Origin: Ancylobacter oerskovii
Lineage (GTDB): Bacteria > Pseudomonadota > Alphaproteobacteria > Rhizobiales > Xanthobacteraceae
NCBI RefSeq assembly: GCF_018390555.1
Contig: NZ_JAHBGB010000006.1
Coordinates: forward strand, 124,001-188,000
DNA: 64,000 nt
Reading direction: 5' to 3'
Positions 56,313 through 64,000 of this stretch are shown here, one piece after another. Position numbers and translations under genes: made by a program. Positions within the stretch are counted from its first letter, which is position 1. The number at the start of each line of letters is the position of its first letter. The notes under the pieces are model-generated. The model did not search any database, had not been told where the DNA came from, and saw only the letters and a program-made list of their open reading frames with translations.

Positions 56313-57800
56313 TCACGCCGTCGCCGAGGCACCCTTGGGATCGCCCGGCGCGGTCTTCCAGCCGAGCGCCGGGAACCGCACCACCCGGCGGCCACGGAAA
56401 TCGTTCTCGCAGACGAGGTGGCCGCGCTCTTCCATGTAGGTGAGCAGCCAGCGCCCGCGCGAGGGCGAGCGGCTGCCATAGGCGCGGGCGAGTTCCTCGT
56501 CGGCCGGCGACGGCGCCCCCTCCATGCCGGCGCGGGCGATGAGCAGGAACACGCCCTGCATCTCCTCCGGCAGGTTGCCCGCCTGCTCGACGGCGCGGCG
56601 CCATTCGGCGTCCCGCCCCTCCCCGCCCGCTCCCGCGACGCCGGCGCGGGCGATGGCGAGCCGGCGGGTGAACTCGGCGAGATCGGGAATGCGCGAGCCG
56701 ACGCGGCGCACCCGGCAATGGACGAGAAAATCCGGGTAGAGCGTCGCCGCCGAACGGAACGGCGCCTCGGGATCGGCGACGAACTGGAGGACGATCTCCT
56801 CGACCAGCGCCTCCCGCTCCGCCTCGATGGCGGCGGCGGCCTCGGCGTCCGGCTCGGGGGCCACCGGAGCGGTGGCGTGCTCGATCTGGTCCAGCACCTC
56901 CTCCGCCGAAGGGCCGGCCAGACGGCCGGCGGGAGCCGGCGGGGCCAGGCCGTCATCCTCGAAGATCAGGCCCTGCAGATCGCCCGACGCCATGTCCGGC
57001 AGCGGCATGAGAGAGGGGCGGCCGTTGCGGGTGCCGGTCTCGACGAAGCCGATCTTCACCGGCAGCGGCCGGCGGGAAAGCGCCGGGCCGAGCGCCACGA
57101 AGGAGCCGGTGTTGAGGTCGCGGAAACTTTCGGCCTGCCGCTTCTCCATGCCGAGCAGGTCGGCCGCGCGGGCCATGTCGATATCGAGGAAGGTGCGGCC
57201 CATCAGGAAGTTGGACGCCTCGGCGGCGACGTTCTTGGCCAGCTTGGCGAGGCGCTGGGTGGCGATGACGCCGGCCAGCCCGCGCTTGCGGCCGCGGCAC
57301 ATCAGATTGGTCATCGCCGAGAGCGAGGCACGGCGCGCCTCCTCGGAGATTTCCGCCGCGCCGGCCGGGGCGAAGAGCTGCGCCTCGTCCACCACCACCA
57401 GCATGGGGAACCAGTAGTCGCGCTCGATGTCGAACAGGCCGGACAGGAAGGCGGCGGCCGAGCGCATCTGCGCGTCGGCATCGAGGCCTTCGAGGTTGAA
57501 CACCACTGAGGCGCGGTGGCGGCGGATGCGCGCGGCGATGCGGCCGATCTCGCTCTGGGTGCGCTCGGCGTCGATCACCACATGGCCGAAGCGCTCGGCG
57601 AGGCTGACGAAGTCGCCTTCCGGGTCGATGATCGCCTGCTGGACATGGCCGGCGCTCTGCTCCAGCAGGCGGCGCAGCAGATGCGACTTGCCGGACCCGG
57701 AATTGCCCTGCACCAGCAGGCGGGTCGAGAGCAGTTCCTCCAGATCCAGCCGCACCGGCTGGCCGGCCGGACTGGCCCCGAGCTCGATGGCGATGGTCAT
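56313..57800 (-). CDS. HerA-like ATPase (DUF87)
   Basis: A 495-residue soluble P-loop ATPase of the HerA/FtsK clan. Walker A is QGNSGSGKSHLLRR (Gly32-Ser39), Walker B MLVVVDEAQLFAP, and an arginine-rich stretch, MCRGRKRGLAGVIATQRL, follows. The second half carries a proline-rich linker and a distinct C-terminal helical domain ending FRGRRVVRFPALGW. HerA relatives act with nucleases in DNA end processing or in defence, but no nuclease (NurA, SIR2 or similar) adjoins it. ATG 57800 begins the protein-like part. Divergent from a DUF488 gene. Confidence 0.87.
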   Translation of the reverse strand: MTIAIELGASPAGQPVRLDLEELLSTRLLVQGNSGSGKSHLLRRLLEQSAGHVQQAIIDPEGDFVSLAERFGHVVIDAERTQSEIGRIAARIRRHRASVVFNLEGLDADAQMRSAAAFLSGLFDIERDYWFPMLVVVDEAQLFAPAGAAEISEEARRASLSAMTNLMCRGRKRGLAGVIATQRLAKLAKNVAAEASNFLMGRTFLDIDMARAADLLGMEKRQAESFRDLNTGSFVALGPALSRRPLPVKIGFVETGTRNGRPSLMPLPDMASGDLQGLIFEDDGLAPPAPAGRLAGPSAEEVLDQIEHATAPVAPEPDAEAAAAIEAEREALVEEIVLQFVADPEAPFRSAATLYPDFLVHCRVRRVGSRIPDLAEFTRRLAIARAGVAGAGGEGRDAEWRRAVEQAGNLPEEMQGVFLLIARAGMEGAPSPADEELARAYGSRSPSRGRWLLTYMEERGHLVCENDFRGRRVVRFPALGWKTAPGDPKGASATA

Positions 57801-57973
57801 GGCCTGCTTCGTGTCCCGGTAATCGTCAATGCTCCCGCTATCGCCGCCACGCTTAGCACCCCACGCGCGCGGGGAGAGTGCGGGAAGCGCGCTCCGGCGG
57901 AGAAGTCCACAGATTCGCGCCCATCCCGCAAGGGGCATCGACAAGGGGTGGCGGCTCGGCCACAGTGGCCGGC

Positions 57974-58432
57974 ATGTCCGCCCCGGCGCTTTTCACCATC
58001 GGCTACGAGCAGGCGAGCGCCCCGGCGGTGCTCGACGAATTGTCGCGGGCGGGCGTCGAGCTGCTGGTGGACGTGCGGGCGGTGGCGGCCTCGCGCCGGG
58101 CCGGCTTCTCCAAGAGCCTGCTGGCCGCCGGCGTCGCCGAGCGCGGCATCTCCTACCTGCATCTGCGCGGCCTCGGCACGCCGGCGGAAGGAAGGCAGGC
58201 GGCGCGCAGCGGCCAGCATGGCGCCATGCAACGCATCTTCGCCGAACACATGCAGACACCGACCGCCCGCGAGCAGCTCGGCGAACTGGTCGATCTGGTG
58301 AAATCGGGGCGGCGGGTCTGCCTGCTCTGCTTCGAACGCCATCCCGAACACTGCCACCGGCTCATCGTGGCCAACCTCGTCTGCGAGCAGATCGAGGTGC
58401 CGGTGACGCATCTGATGGCGTCGCCTCTCTGA
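57974..58432 (+). CDS. DUF488 family protein
   Basis: A 152-residue protein of the DUF488 family: FTIGYEQ opening, LLVDVRAVAASRRAGFSKS and VCLLCFERHPEHCHRLIVA with clustered Cys and His. The conserved polar residues suggest an enzymatic or nucleic-acid-linked role, but the family function is unsettled. It is separated by 173 bp from the divergent HerA-like ATPase. The start is ATG 57974; upstream in-frame codons lie in the intergenic promoter region. Confidence 0.88.
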   Translation: MSAPALFTIGYEQASAPAVLDELSRAGVELLVDVRAVAASRRAGFSKSLLAAGVAERGISYLHLRGLGTPAEGRQAARSGQHGAMQRIFAEHMQTPTAREQLGELVDLVKSGRRVCLLCFERHPEHCHRLIVANLVCEQIEVPVTHLMASPL

Positions 58433-58586
58433 CCCACCCGGCGGCTTCGGTGCGTGTTGCGACCCGCATCGCTCTACCTATGCGAGCATGGCAACGGAAT
58501 ACCCGCGCTGATTCGTTGGCGGGCCGGACGATCGATGCTCGTATCGGCTGAGCGGGTGAATTCCACAACCTTGGGGACGAAACGGC

Positions 58587-59330
58587 ATGGCGGGCCTCGA
58601 CCGTCTGGCTATGCGGCTGCTTCTTGTCGTCGTCGCGTCCGATGCGGCCTGCACGGCTGCCGGCGCCGAGGAGACGGCGCGCCCGAATCCCTTCGCCGGC
58701 CGGTCCTATTTCTATTCGGGCGTCGATGTCGCCCGCGATACCTCCTATGGCTGGGCCGGCGCCGCCTGGTCGCCGTTCGGCCTCATGGAGGAGGAAGGCT
58801 TCCGCCTGCGGGCGCAGGGCGGCGGCGGGCGCTATTCCTACCGCACGGACGATGTGCCGGGCGGCTGGAACAGCGCTTCCAAGCTGGAAGGCGAAGTGCT
58901 GGCCGGCTGGCAGTTCCTGGCCGGTGGGCATGCCCTCGCCATCTATGGCGGCGTCAATGTCCGCCAGGACACGCTGGACCGCCCCGACCCGTCCAACCGC
59001 GACCAGGGCAGCCATGTCGGCATAAAGGGCGTGGTGGAATGGTTCTATCGCCCGGCACCCGACTGGGTGGCGAGCGCGGCCGCCGGCGCCTCGACGGCGG
59101 ATGAGACGGCCTCGGCACGGGCGAGCCTCGGGCGCAGGCTGAACGAGCATATCGAGCTCGGCACCGAGGCGACGGGTTATACCGACTGGTTCTCCAACAC
59201 GGCAGGGGCCGGGCTTTACATCGCCAATCCCCTGCCCGGCCGGCAATGGCGCCTCGCCGGCGGCTGGCGCTGGAGCAGCGACAGCCCGGACGGCGCCTAT
59301 GGCACGTTGTCCTTCTATGCGCCGTTCTGA
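58587..59330 (+). CDS. BcsS-like outer-membrane protein
   Basis: A 247-residue exported protein: signal peptide (about residues 8-26, cleavage near AGAEE), then beta-strand-rich repeats typical of a small outer-membrane barrel and a C-terminal phenylalanine (LSFYAPF). FYSGVDVARDTSYGWAGAAWSPFG, the glycine/aromatic middle and DQGSHVGIKGVVEWFYRP resemble BcsS, a protein linked to cellulose biosynthesis in Hyphomicrobiales. No bcsA or bcsB gene is in the window, so a cellulose role is only inferred from resemblance. Confidence 0.7.
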   Translation: MAGLDRLAMRLLLVVVASDAACTAAGAEETARPNPFAGRSYFYSGVDVARDTSYGWAGAAWSPFGLMEEEGFRLRAQGGGGRYSYRTDDVPGGWNSASKLEGEVLAGWQFLAGGHALAIYGGVNVRQDTLDRPDPSNRDQGSHVGIKGVVEWFYRPAPDWVASAAAGASTADETASARASLGRRLNEHIELGTEATGYTDWFSNTAGAGLYIANPLPGRQWRLAGGWRWSSDSPDGAYGTLSFYAPF

Positions 59331-59398
59331 CTACGTGCCGCTCTGAGGGGGCAGACCGGGCGGCGCTTTATGCAGGGCTTCCGCTGCCGGGCTGCTTC

Positions 59399-59420
59399 CC
59401 CCTTCCCCACCGGGGAGAGG
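59399..59420. repeat. Single REP-like core, family B
   Basis: CCCTTCCCCACCGGGGAGAGG in outline, without its usual partner. It lies between the BcsS-like gene and the molybdenum-cofactor operon. Confidence 0.6.
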
Positions 59421-59465
59421 TAAAAGGGGCCGTCCGGGGCGAAGGGCAACGGGACGAAGACCTCC

Positions 59466-61139
59466 CTACGCGTCCTCGGCCTCCATGCCGTCCAGCGCCG
59501 GACGGGCATCGACCCTGGCGGTCTCGGCGATGCGGTGTAGTTCCAGCGCCTGGAGCTCCTCCAGCGTATCGACATCGACGAAGGCGGCATCGTCGCCGAC
59601 CTCGACATCGATCACCGCCTCGGTGTTCTCGGCGAGAAGATGCCGGGCACCGACATCGCCGGTGAGCGCCGACAAGGCCGCGAACATCCGCCGGGCCCAG
59701 ACTACCGGATTGCCGCGCCGTCCCTCGCTCGCCGGCGCCGCGGCGACGGCACCGGGGTGGCCCTGCAACGCCGCGACCAGACGATCGATCAACCCGGCCG
59801 AGACCTTCGGCATGTCGCCGAGCAATATGGCGACCGCCGGCGCTTCCGGCGGCACCGCGCCGAGGCCGACGCGGATCGAGCTCGACAGCCCATCGGCATA
59901 GCCGGGATTATGCACGACATGCACCGGCAGGTCGGCCAGCGCGCCGCGCACGCGGGCGGCATCGTGGCCGGTGACGACGATCACCGGCCGTGCCTGCGAG
60001 GCCAGCGCGGAGAGCGCCACGCGGCGCACCATCGGCTCGCCGTCGAGCGGCACGGTGAGCTTGTGCGCGCCCGGCATGCGGGTGCCGCGCCCGGCGGCGA
60101 GCACGATGGCAGCCGTGGGGCCGGCATGGGAGGCCGCGCCCTCGCGCGGCTGCGGACGGGACGGAATTTCCATCAGAAGGCCTCCTACCCCCATCGAGAC
60201 GATGTCGGCCCGCGTGACCGGGATACCGGCGAGCAGCCGGCGCAGCACCCAGTCGAAGCCGTTTTCCTTCGGGCTGCGGGCGCATCCCGGCGCGCCGAGC
60301 ACCGGCATGGCGCCGAGCCGGCCGGTGAGCAGCAGATTACCCGGATCGACCGGCATTCCAAAGTGCTCGATGACGCCGCCTGCCGCTTCCAGGCCGGCGG
60401 GAATGACATCGCGACGGTCGGCGATGGCCGAGGCGCCGAACACGATGGCGAGCTCGGCACCCGCCGCGCGGGCCCGATCGAATCCGTGGCGCACGCCCTC
60501 GGCGGTATGCGCCACTCGTTCCTCATGACAGATCGCGGCACCGGCGCCATCCAGCCGGGCGGCGGTGACACGCAGGGTCTTGGCGATCACCTTTTCCGGC
60601 AGGCCGGGCAACCATGTCGAGATCACCGCCACCCGCGAGAGCCGGAACGGCGCCACCTCGACCAGCGGCGGGCATTCGGCGAGGCGCGCCTCCACCGCCG
60701 CCATCACGGCGCCGGCGACCGCGAAGGGGATGATCTTCACCGTGGCGATCATCTCGCCGGCCTGAACCGGCCGGAATTCCGGCAGCGTTGCCAGCGTCAC
60801 CGCCTCGTCGACGGCATTGAGCGCATCGATCCCGGCACGGTCCACCCGGACCAGGCCGGCGCAGCGGGCGCGGATATTCGCCCGGCCGGTAAAGGCGGCC
60901 TCGGGCTGCGCGCCCGCGCCGGCGACGGCCGCCGCCACCCGCGCCGCCGCCACATCCTCGGCGACGTCGCCGGGCTCGGCCCGCGCCACCACTATTTCGA
61001 CGAGGCCATGGCCGGCGAGCGCACGTACAAGGGCGGCGTCGAGCCGGGTGCCCTTGCGCAGGTCGAGGCCCGGCAGCTTCAGCGAATGGACGTTCACCGC
61101 CCCTTCGGCCTCGTCGAGCGGCACCCGGGCGAATTTCAT
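59466..61139 (-). CDS. MoeA-like / MobA-like fusion for molybdenum cofactor maturation
   Basis: A 557-residue two-domain protein. Residues 1-340 resemble the molybdopterin-binding (MoCF/MoeA) region, ending GVGGLLMEIPSRPQP. Residues 345-545 form a nucleotidyltransferase with LAAGRGTRMPG and AILLGDMPKVS, as in MocA/MobA. Such fusions attach CMP to molybdopterin to give the dinucleotide form used by xanthine-oxidase-family enzymes. The ATG overlaps the XdhC stop (ATGA). No molybdenum hydroxylase genes are in the window. Confidence 0.9.
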   Translation of the reverse strand: MKFARVPLDEAEGAVNVHSLKLPGLDLRKGTRLDAALVRALAGHGLVEIVVARAEPGDVAEDVAAARVAAAVAGAGAQPEAAFTGRANIRARCAGLVRVDRAGIDALNAVDEAVTLATLPEFRPVQAGEMIATVKIIPFAVAGAVMAAVEARLAECPPLVEVAPFRLSRVAVISTWLPGLPEKVIAKTLRVTAARLDGAGAAICHEERVAHTAEGVRHGFDRARAAGAELAIVFGASAIADRRDVIPAGLEAAGGVIEHFGMPVDPGNLLLTGRLGAMPVLGAPGCARSPKENGFDWVLRRLLAGIPVTRADIVSMGVGGLLMEIPSRPQPREGAASHAGPTAAIVLAAGRGTRMPGAHKLTVPLDGEPMVRRVALSALASQARPVIVVTGHDAARVRGALADLPVHVVHNPGYADGLSSSIRVGLGAVPPEAPAVAILLGDMPKVSAGLIDRLVAALQGHPGAVAAAPASEGRRGNPVVWARRMFAALSALTGDVGARHLLAENTEAVIDVEVGDDAAFVDVDTLEELQALELHRIAETARVDARPALDGMEAEDA

Positions 61140-61849
61140 GCCGCCCGCCCGCTCTGGTCCTCATCTACCGTCGGCCGGCGACGCAGCTCGCCGACGATCT
61201 CCGCGATGATCGACACCGCGATCTCTGCGGGGCTCGCCGCGCCGATGTCGAGGCCGATCGGGGCGTGGATGCGGGCGAGCGCCTCGCGCGGCACGCCGTT
61301 CGCCGCCAGCCGGTCGAGCCGCGCGGCATGGGTACGGCGCGAGCCGAGCGCGCCGATATAGAAGCAGTCGCGCGCCAGCGCCTCGATGAGCGCCGGGTCG
61401 TCGATCTTGGGATCGTGGGTCAGCGCGGCCAGCGCGGTATAGGCGTCGATGCCGAGCTTCGGCAGCACCACATCCGGCCATTGGGCGTGGATCTCGACAT
61501 CGGGGAAGCGCTCGGGGGTGGCGAAGGCGGTGCGTGGATCGACGATGACGACGTCGAGCCCGGCGAGCCGCGCCATCGGTGCCAGCGCCTGGGCGATATG
61601 CACTGCGCCGGTGATGACGAGGCGCGGCGCCGGCACCTCGACGGCGAGGAACAGGCGCTCATTGCCGAGGGTGAGCAGCGTGCTCTTCGCGCTGCGCAAC
61701 ACCTCGGCGAGCTGCGGGGCCAGCGGATCGCCGGCGACGCCCTGCGCCTTCACCAGCCGCTGGCGGCCACTTCCCAGCTCGGTGACGACCACCGCGGCGC
61801 GGCGGGCGGCCCGTTCGGCATTCAACTCTTCGAGCAGCGAGAGGTCCAT
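61136..61849 (-). CDS. XdhC family protein, Rossmann part
   Basis: A 237-residue protein with the XdhC Rossmann domain: LVITGAVHIAQALAPMARL, a dinucleotide-binding strand, then FYIGALGSRRTHAARLDRL and IHAPIGLDIGAASPAEIAVSI. XdhC proteins receive and protect sulfurated molybdenum cofactor and insert it into xanthine-dehydrogenase-type enzymes. The N-terminal CoxI/XdhC module is encoded separately just upstream. ATG 61849 overlaps that gene's stop at TGATG, and its own stop overlaps the fusion gene. Confidence 0.93.
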   Translation of the reverse strand: MDLSLLEELNAERAARRAAVVVTELGSGRQRLVKAQGVAGDPLAPQLAEVLRSAKSTLLTLGNERLFLAVEVPAPRLVITGAVHIAQALAPMARLAGLDVVIVDPRTAFATPERFPDVEIHAQWPDVVLPKLGIDAYTALAALTHDPKIDDPALIEALARDCFYIGALGSRRTHAARLDRLAANGVPREALARIHAPIGLDIGAASPAEIAVSIIAEIVGELRRRPTVDEDQSGRAA

Positions 61850-62196
61850 CAGGTCAGCTTCTCGACATAGACGGCGATGCGCCCGCCGCAGGAGAGCCCC
61901 ACCTGCCAGGCAGTGGCGTCGGCAACGCCGAATTCGAGCAGGCGCGGGACGCCGGCCGCGATCACCTCGGCGGCCTCCGCCACCACCGCGCCCTCGACGC
62001 AGCCGCCCGACACCGAGCCGAGGAAGCTGCCGGCCTCGTCGATGACGAGATGGCTGCCGACCGGGCGCGGGGCGGAACCCCAGGTCTCCACCACCGTCGC
62101 CAGGGCGACCCCGCGCCCCTCGCGGCGCCAGCGAGCGGCGGCTTCCAATACATCGTCCTCGCGCGCGCCCGGCGCGCCGGCCTTTCCGTCCGCCAT
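61849..62196 (-). CDS. XdhC/CoxI N-terminal domain protein
   Basis: A 115-residue protein equal to the N-terminal domain of XdhC/CoxI: ALATVVETWGSAPRPVGSHL, the SGGCVEGAVV motif with its cysteine, and GLSCGGRIAVYVEKL. It complements the following Rossmann-only XdhC gene, so one XdhC appears split over two coupled genes. Its start at ATG 62196 is followed by a spacing-free TGATG junction at the end. The 87-bp gap to the divergent radical SAM gene holds the promoters. Confidence 0.92.
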   Translation of the reverse strand: MADGKAGAPGAREDDVLEAAARWRREGRGVALATVVETWGSAPRPVGSHLVIDEAGSFLGSVSGGCVEGAVVAEAAEVIAAGVPRLLEFGVADATAWQVGLSCGGRIAVYVEKLT

Positions 62197-62283
62197 GACC
62201 GCCTCCCTATATGTGACGAACCATAACGCAATGCAGCACAAGCCGGCTTGCCGATAAACCCGGAAACGGTCACAAGATCGCGC

Positions 62284-63366
62284 ATGAAGCCGTCCCCCTC
62301 GCCCCTTCCGACCGTCGCCCGCCTGCCGCGCACGCTGCGGAGCGCCACCGCGCTCGCCGAGGCGGGCCTGCTGCCGCCCGATCCGGCGCTGGAAGCGGTG
62401 GGCGCCCGCTATGCGGTGGCGGTGACGGCCTCGCTGGCGACGAAGATGGTGCCGGGTGCGGCGGACGACCCGATTGCCCGGCAGTTCCTGCCCGATGCCC
62501 GCGAGCTCGATGTCCAGCCGCAGGAACTGGCCGACCCGATCGGCGACGACGCCCACAGCCCGGTGCCGGGCATCGTGCACCGCTATCCCGACCGCGCGCT
62601 GCTGAAGCTGGTCGGCGTCTGCGCCGTCTATTGCCGGTTCTGCTTCCGCCGCGAGATGGTCGGCCCCGGTGCCGAGACCGGCCTGTCCGAGGAGGCCCTT
62701 GACGGCGCCCTCGCCTATATCGCCGGCCACCCGGAAATCTGGGAAGTGGTGGTGACCGGAGGCGATCCGTTCATGGCCTCGCCGCGCCGGCTCAAGGAGC
62801 TGCTGAAGCGCCTCGCCGCCCTCGGGCATGTGAAGATCGTCCGCTTCCATACCCGCGTGCCGGTGGCGGCGCCGGAGCGCGTCACCGGCGCCCTGGTCGA
62901 GGCGCTGCGGGTGCCGGGCCTCACCACCTGGGTCGCCGTGCATGCCAACCACGCCAGCGAGCTCGACGACGGGGTGCACGCGGCGCTGGCCCGCCTTGCC
63001 GATGGCGGTATCGCGCTGGTCGGCCAGAGCGTGCTGCTGCGAGGGGTGAACGACGACGCCGAGACGCTGGCGGCGCTGTTCCGGGCTCTCGTGGAGGCGC
63101 GGGTGAAGCCCTATTACCTGCACCATCCTGACCTTGCGCCGGGCACCGTGCATTTCCGCCTGCCCGTCGAGCGTGGGCAGGAACTGATGCGGGCGCTGCG
63201 CGGGCGCGTCTCCGGCCTCGCCTTGCCGACCTATGTGCTCGACATTCCCGGCGGCCACGGCAAGGTGCCGATCGGCCCCGGCTATATCGAGCCGGCGCCG
63301 GAAGGCTGGCGCGTCACCGACTATTGCGGCGGCATCCATGGCTACGATCCGGCGGCGGAACGGTGA
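62284..63366 (+). CDS. Lysine 2,3-aminomutase family radical SAM protein
   Basis: A 360-residue radical SAM enzyme with the [4Fe-4S] ligands Cys113, Cys117 and Cys120 in CAVYCRFCFRR. TGGDPF, RFHTRVPVAAPERVT and the PLP-lysine region near HGKVPIGPGYIEP fit the KamA/EpmB family. Members isomerise lysine to beta-lysine, free or on elongation factor P; the size is near both. No EF-P or EpmA gene is visible. Its stop overlaps the next gene's GTG (GTGA). ATG 62284 is the start of recognisable homology. Confidence 0.92.
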   Translation: MKPSPSPLPTVARLPRTLRSATALAEAGLLPPDPALEAVGARYAVAVTASLATKMVPGAADDPIARQFLPDARELDVQPQELADPIGDDAHSPVPGIVHRYPDRALLKLVGVCAVYCRFCFRREMVGPGAETGLSEEALDGALAYIAGHPEIWEVVVTGGDPFMASPRRLKELLKRLAALGHVKIVRFHTRVPVAAPERVTGALVEALRVPGLTTWVAVHANHASELDDGVHAALARLADGGIALVGQSVLLRGVNDDAETLAALFRALVEARVKPYYLHHPDLAPGTVHFRLPVERGQELMRALRGRVSGLALPTYVLDIPGGHGKVPIGPGYIEPAPEGWRVTDYCGGIHGYDPAAER

Positions 63367-64000
63367 GCGCACGCGCGGAGTACTGGGACGTCGTCATCCT
63401 CGGCGCCGGCGCCGCCGGGCTGATGTGCGCCATCGAGGCTGCCAGGCGCGGGCGCCGCACCCTCGTCCTCGATCATGCTCGCGCACCGGGTGAGAAAATC
63501 CGCATATCCGGCGGCGGACGCTGCAATTTCACCAATATAGAGACGACGCCGAAAAGCTTCCTTTCCGCCAATCCCCGCTTCTGCATCTCGGCGCTGAACC
63601 GCTATACCCCGCACGACTTCATTGCCCTGGTGCGGCGCCACGCCATCGCCTTCCACGAGAAGACGCTCGGGCAGCTGTTCTGCGACGGCTCGGCGCGGCA
63701 GATCGTCGACATGCTGCTGCGGGAGTTGCGGGACGCCGGGGGCGAACTGCGGCTCGCCACCTCGGTTTCGCTGCCGGACAGGGACGACGGTACTTTCCGG
63801 CTCGCGACGTCCTCCGGGCCGATCGCCTGCGCGGCTCTCGTCGTGGCCACCGGCGGCAAGTCGATCCCCAAGATGGGCGCCACCGGCTTCGGCTACGACG
63901 TTGCGGCGCGTTTCGGCCTCAAGGTGACGACCACCCGACCGGGGCTGGTGCCGCTGACCCTCGATCCTCCGTCGCTGGAGCGGCTCGCTCCCCTGTCGGG
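63363..64000 (+). CDS. YhiN/HI0933-family flavoprotein, 3' end beyond the window
   Basis: The first 212 codons are present. The FAD-binding Rossmann motif ILGAGAAGLMCAIEAARRG is near the N-terminus, followed by the family hallmark KIRISGGGRCNFTN and VVATGGKSIPKMGATGFGYD. The YhiN/HI0933 family is a predicted NAD(P)/FAD-dependent oxidoreductase without an agreed substrate. The start is GTG 63363, overlapping the preceding stop. The gene runs off the window end, so its C-terminal part is unseen. Confidence 0.9.
   Translation, partial: MSARAEYWDVVILGAGAAGLMCAIEAARRGRRTLVLDHARAPGEKIRISGGGRCNFTNIETTPKSFLSANPRFCISALNRYTPHDFIALVRRHAIAFHEKTLGQLFCDGSARQIVDMLLRELRDAGGELRLATSVSLPDRDDGTFRLATSSGPIACAALVVATGGKSIPKMGATGFGYDVAARFGLKVTTTRPGLVPLTLDPPSLERLAPLS

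Noticed and set aside
56313..57800. A HerA-based phage-defence island
   Set aside because: No nuclease, SIR2, DUF4297 or other effector gene adjoins the ATPase. The neighbours look like ordinary chromosome genes.

Overview
This is a 64 kb stretch of a GC-rich bacterial chromosome. The gene content points to an alphaproteobacterium of the order Hyphomicrobiales. The pointers are a GH17-GT2 cyclic-glucan synthase of the Bradyrhizobium NdvB/NdvC kind, a BcsS-like outer-membrane protein, ExoD, Usg, the cysE-DUF3126 pair, a BTLCP-type transglutaminase-like protein and a CIRCE-controlled groESL. A family such as Xanthobacteraceae is plausible, but that is inference from gene content, not a phylogeny. 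No rRNA, tRNA, CRISPR array, integrase, transposase or prophage is visible. The window reads as ordinary core plus metabolic chromosome, with intergenic space colonised by REP-like palindromic repeats.

Layout. 1-4.3 kb: the 3' part of a small secreted protein, the glucan synthase, then a scar holding a partial duplicate of the synthase 3' end. 4.3-15.8 kb: housekeeping genes (thrS, yidD, an IscU-like scaffold, folE-hisI, a CBS protein, a rhomboid protease, a BTLCP protein, a gamma carbonic anhydrase, DUF3126, cysE, an alpha/beta hydrolase, a zf-CHCC protein). 15.8-22 kb: an FAD monooxygenase overlapping a putative thiol hydrolase, an SMR exporter with a LysR regulator, and ethanolamine ammonia-lyase eutBC. 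22.2-30.2 kb: the complete kdpFABCDE potassium-uptake operon, preceded by a 28-residue membrane microprotein. 30.4-37.7 kb: an EamA exporter, trifunctional putA with its probable operator, and a ureohydrolase/nitrilase pair. 37.8-45.1 kb: an oxalate:formate antiporter-like MFS protein, ExoD, Usg, groESL and a second MFS transporter.

45.2-49 kb: a TetR-HlyD-ABC efflux operon behind a perfect 36-bp palindrome. 49.8-56 kb: a phytase-like beta-propeller protein and a TRAP transporter of the TakP/FcbT1 type. 56.3-59.3 kb: a HerA-like ATPase divergent from a DUF488 protein, then a BcsS-like protein. 59.5-64 kb: an XdhC/XdhC/MobA-MoeA-like operon for molybdenum-hydroxylase maturation, divergent from a lysine 2,3-aminomutase-family radical SAM protein whose stop overlaps a YhiN-type flavoprotein cut by the window end.

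The genes work together as compact co-oriented operons, with many GTGA, ATGA or TGATG overlaps. Nitrogen-compound catabolism recurs (proline, ethanolamine, a guanidino compound), alongside transport and efflux. I did not find a clearly undescribed multi-gene system. The best leads are the KdpF-like microprotein, the putA autoregulatory site, the hairpin with U-run in the SMR leader, the monooxygenase/thiol-hydrolase pair, and the structured repeats.
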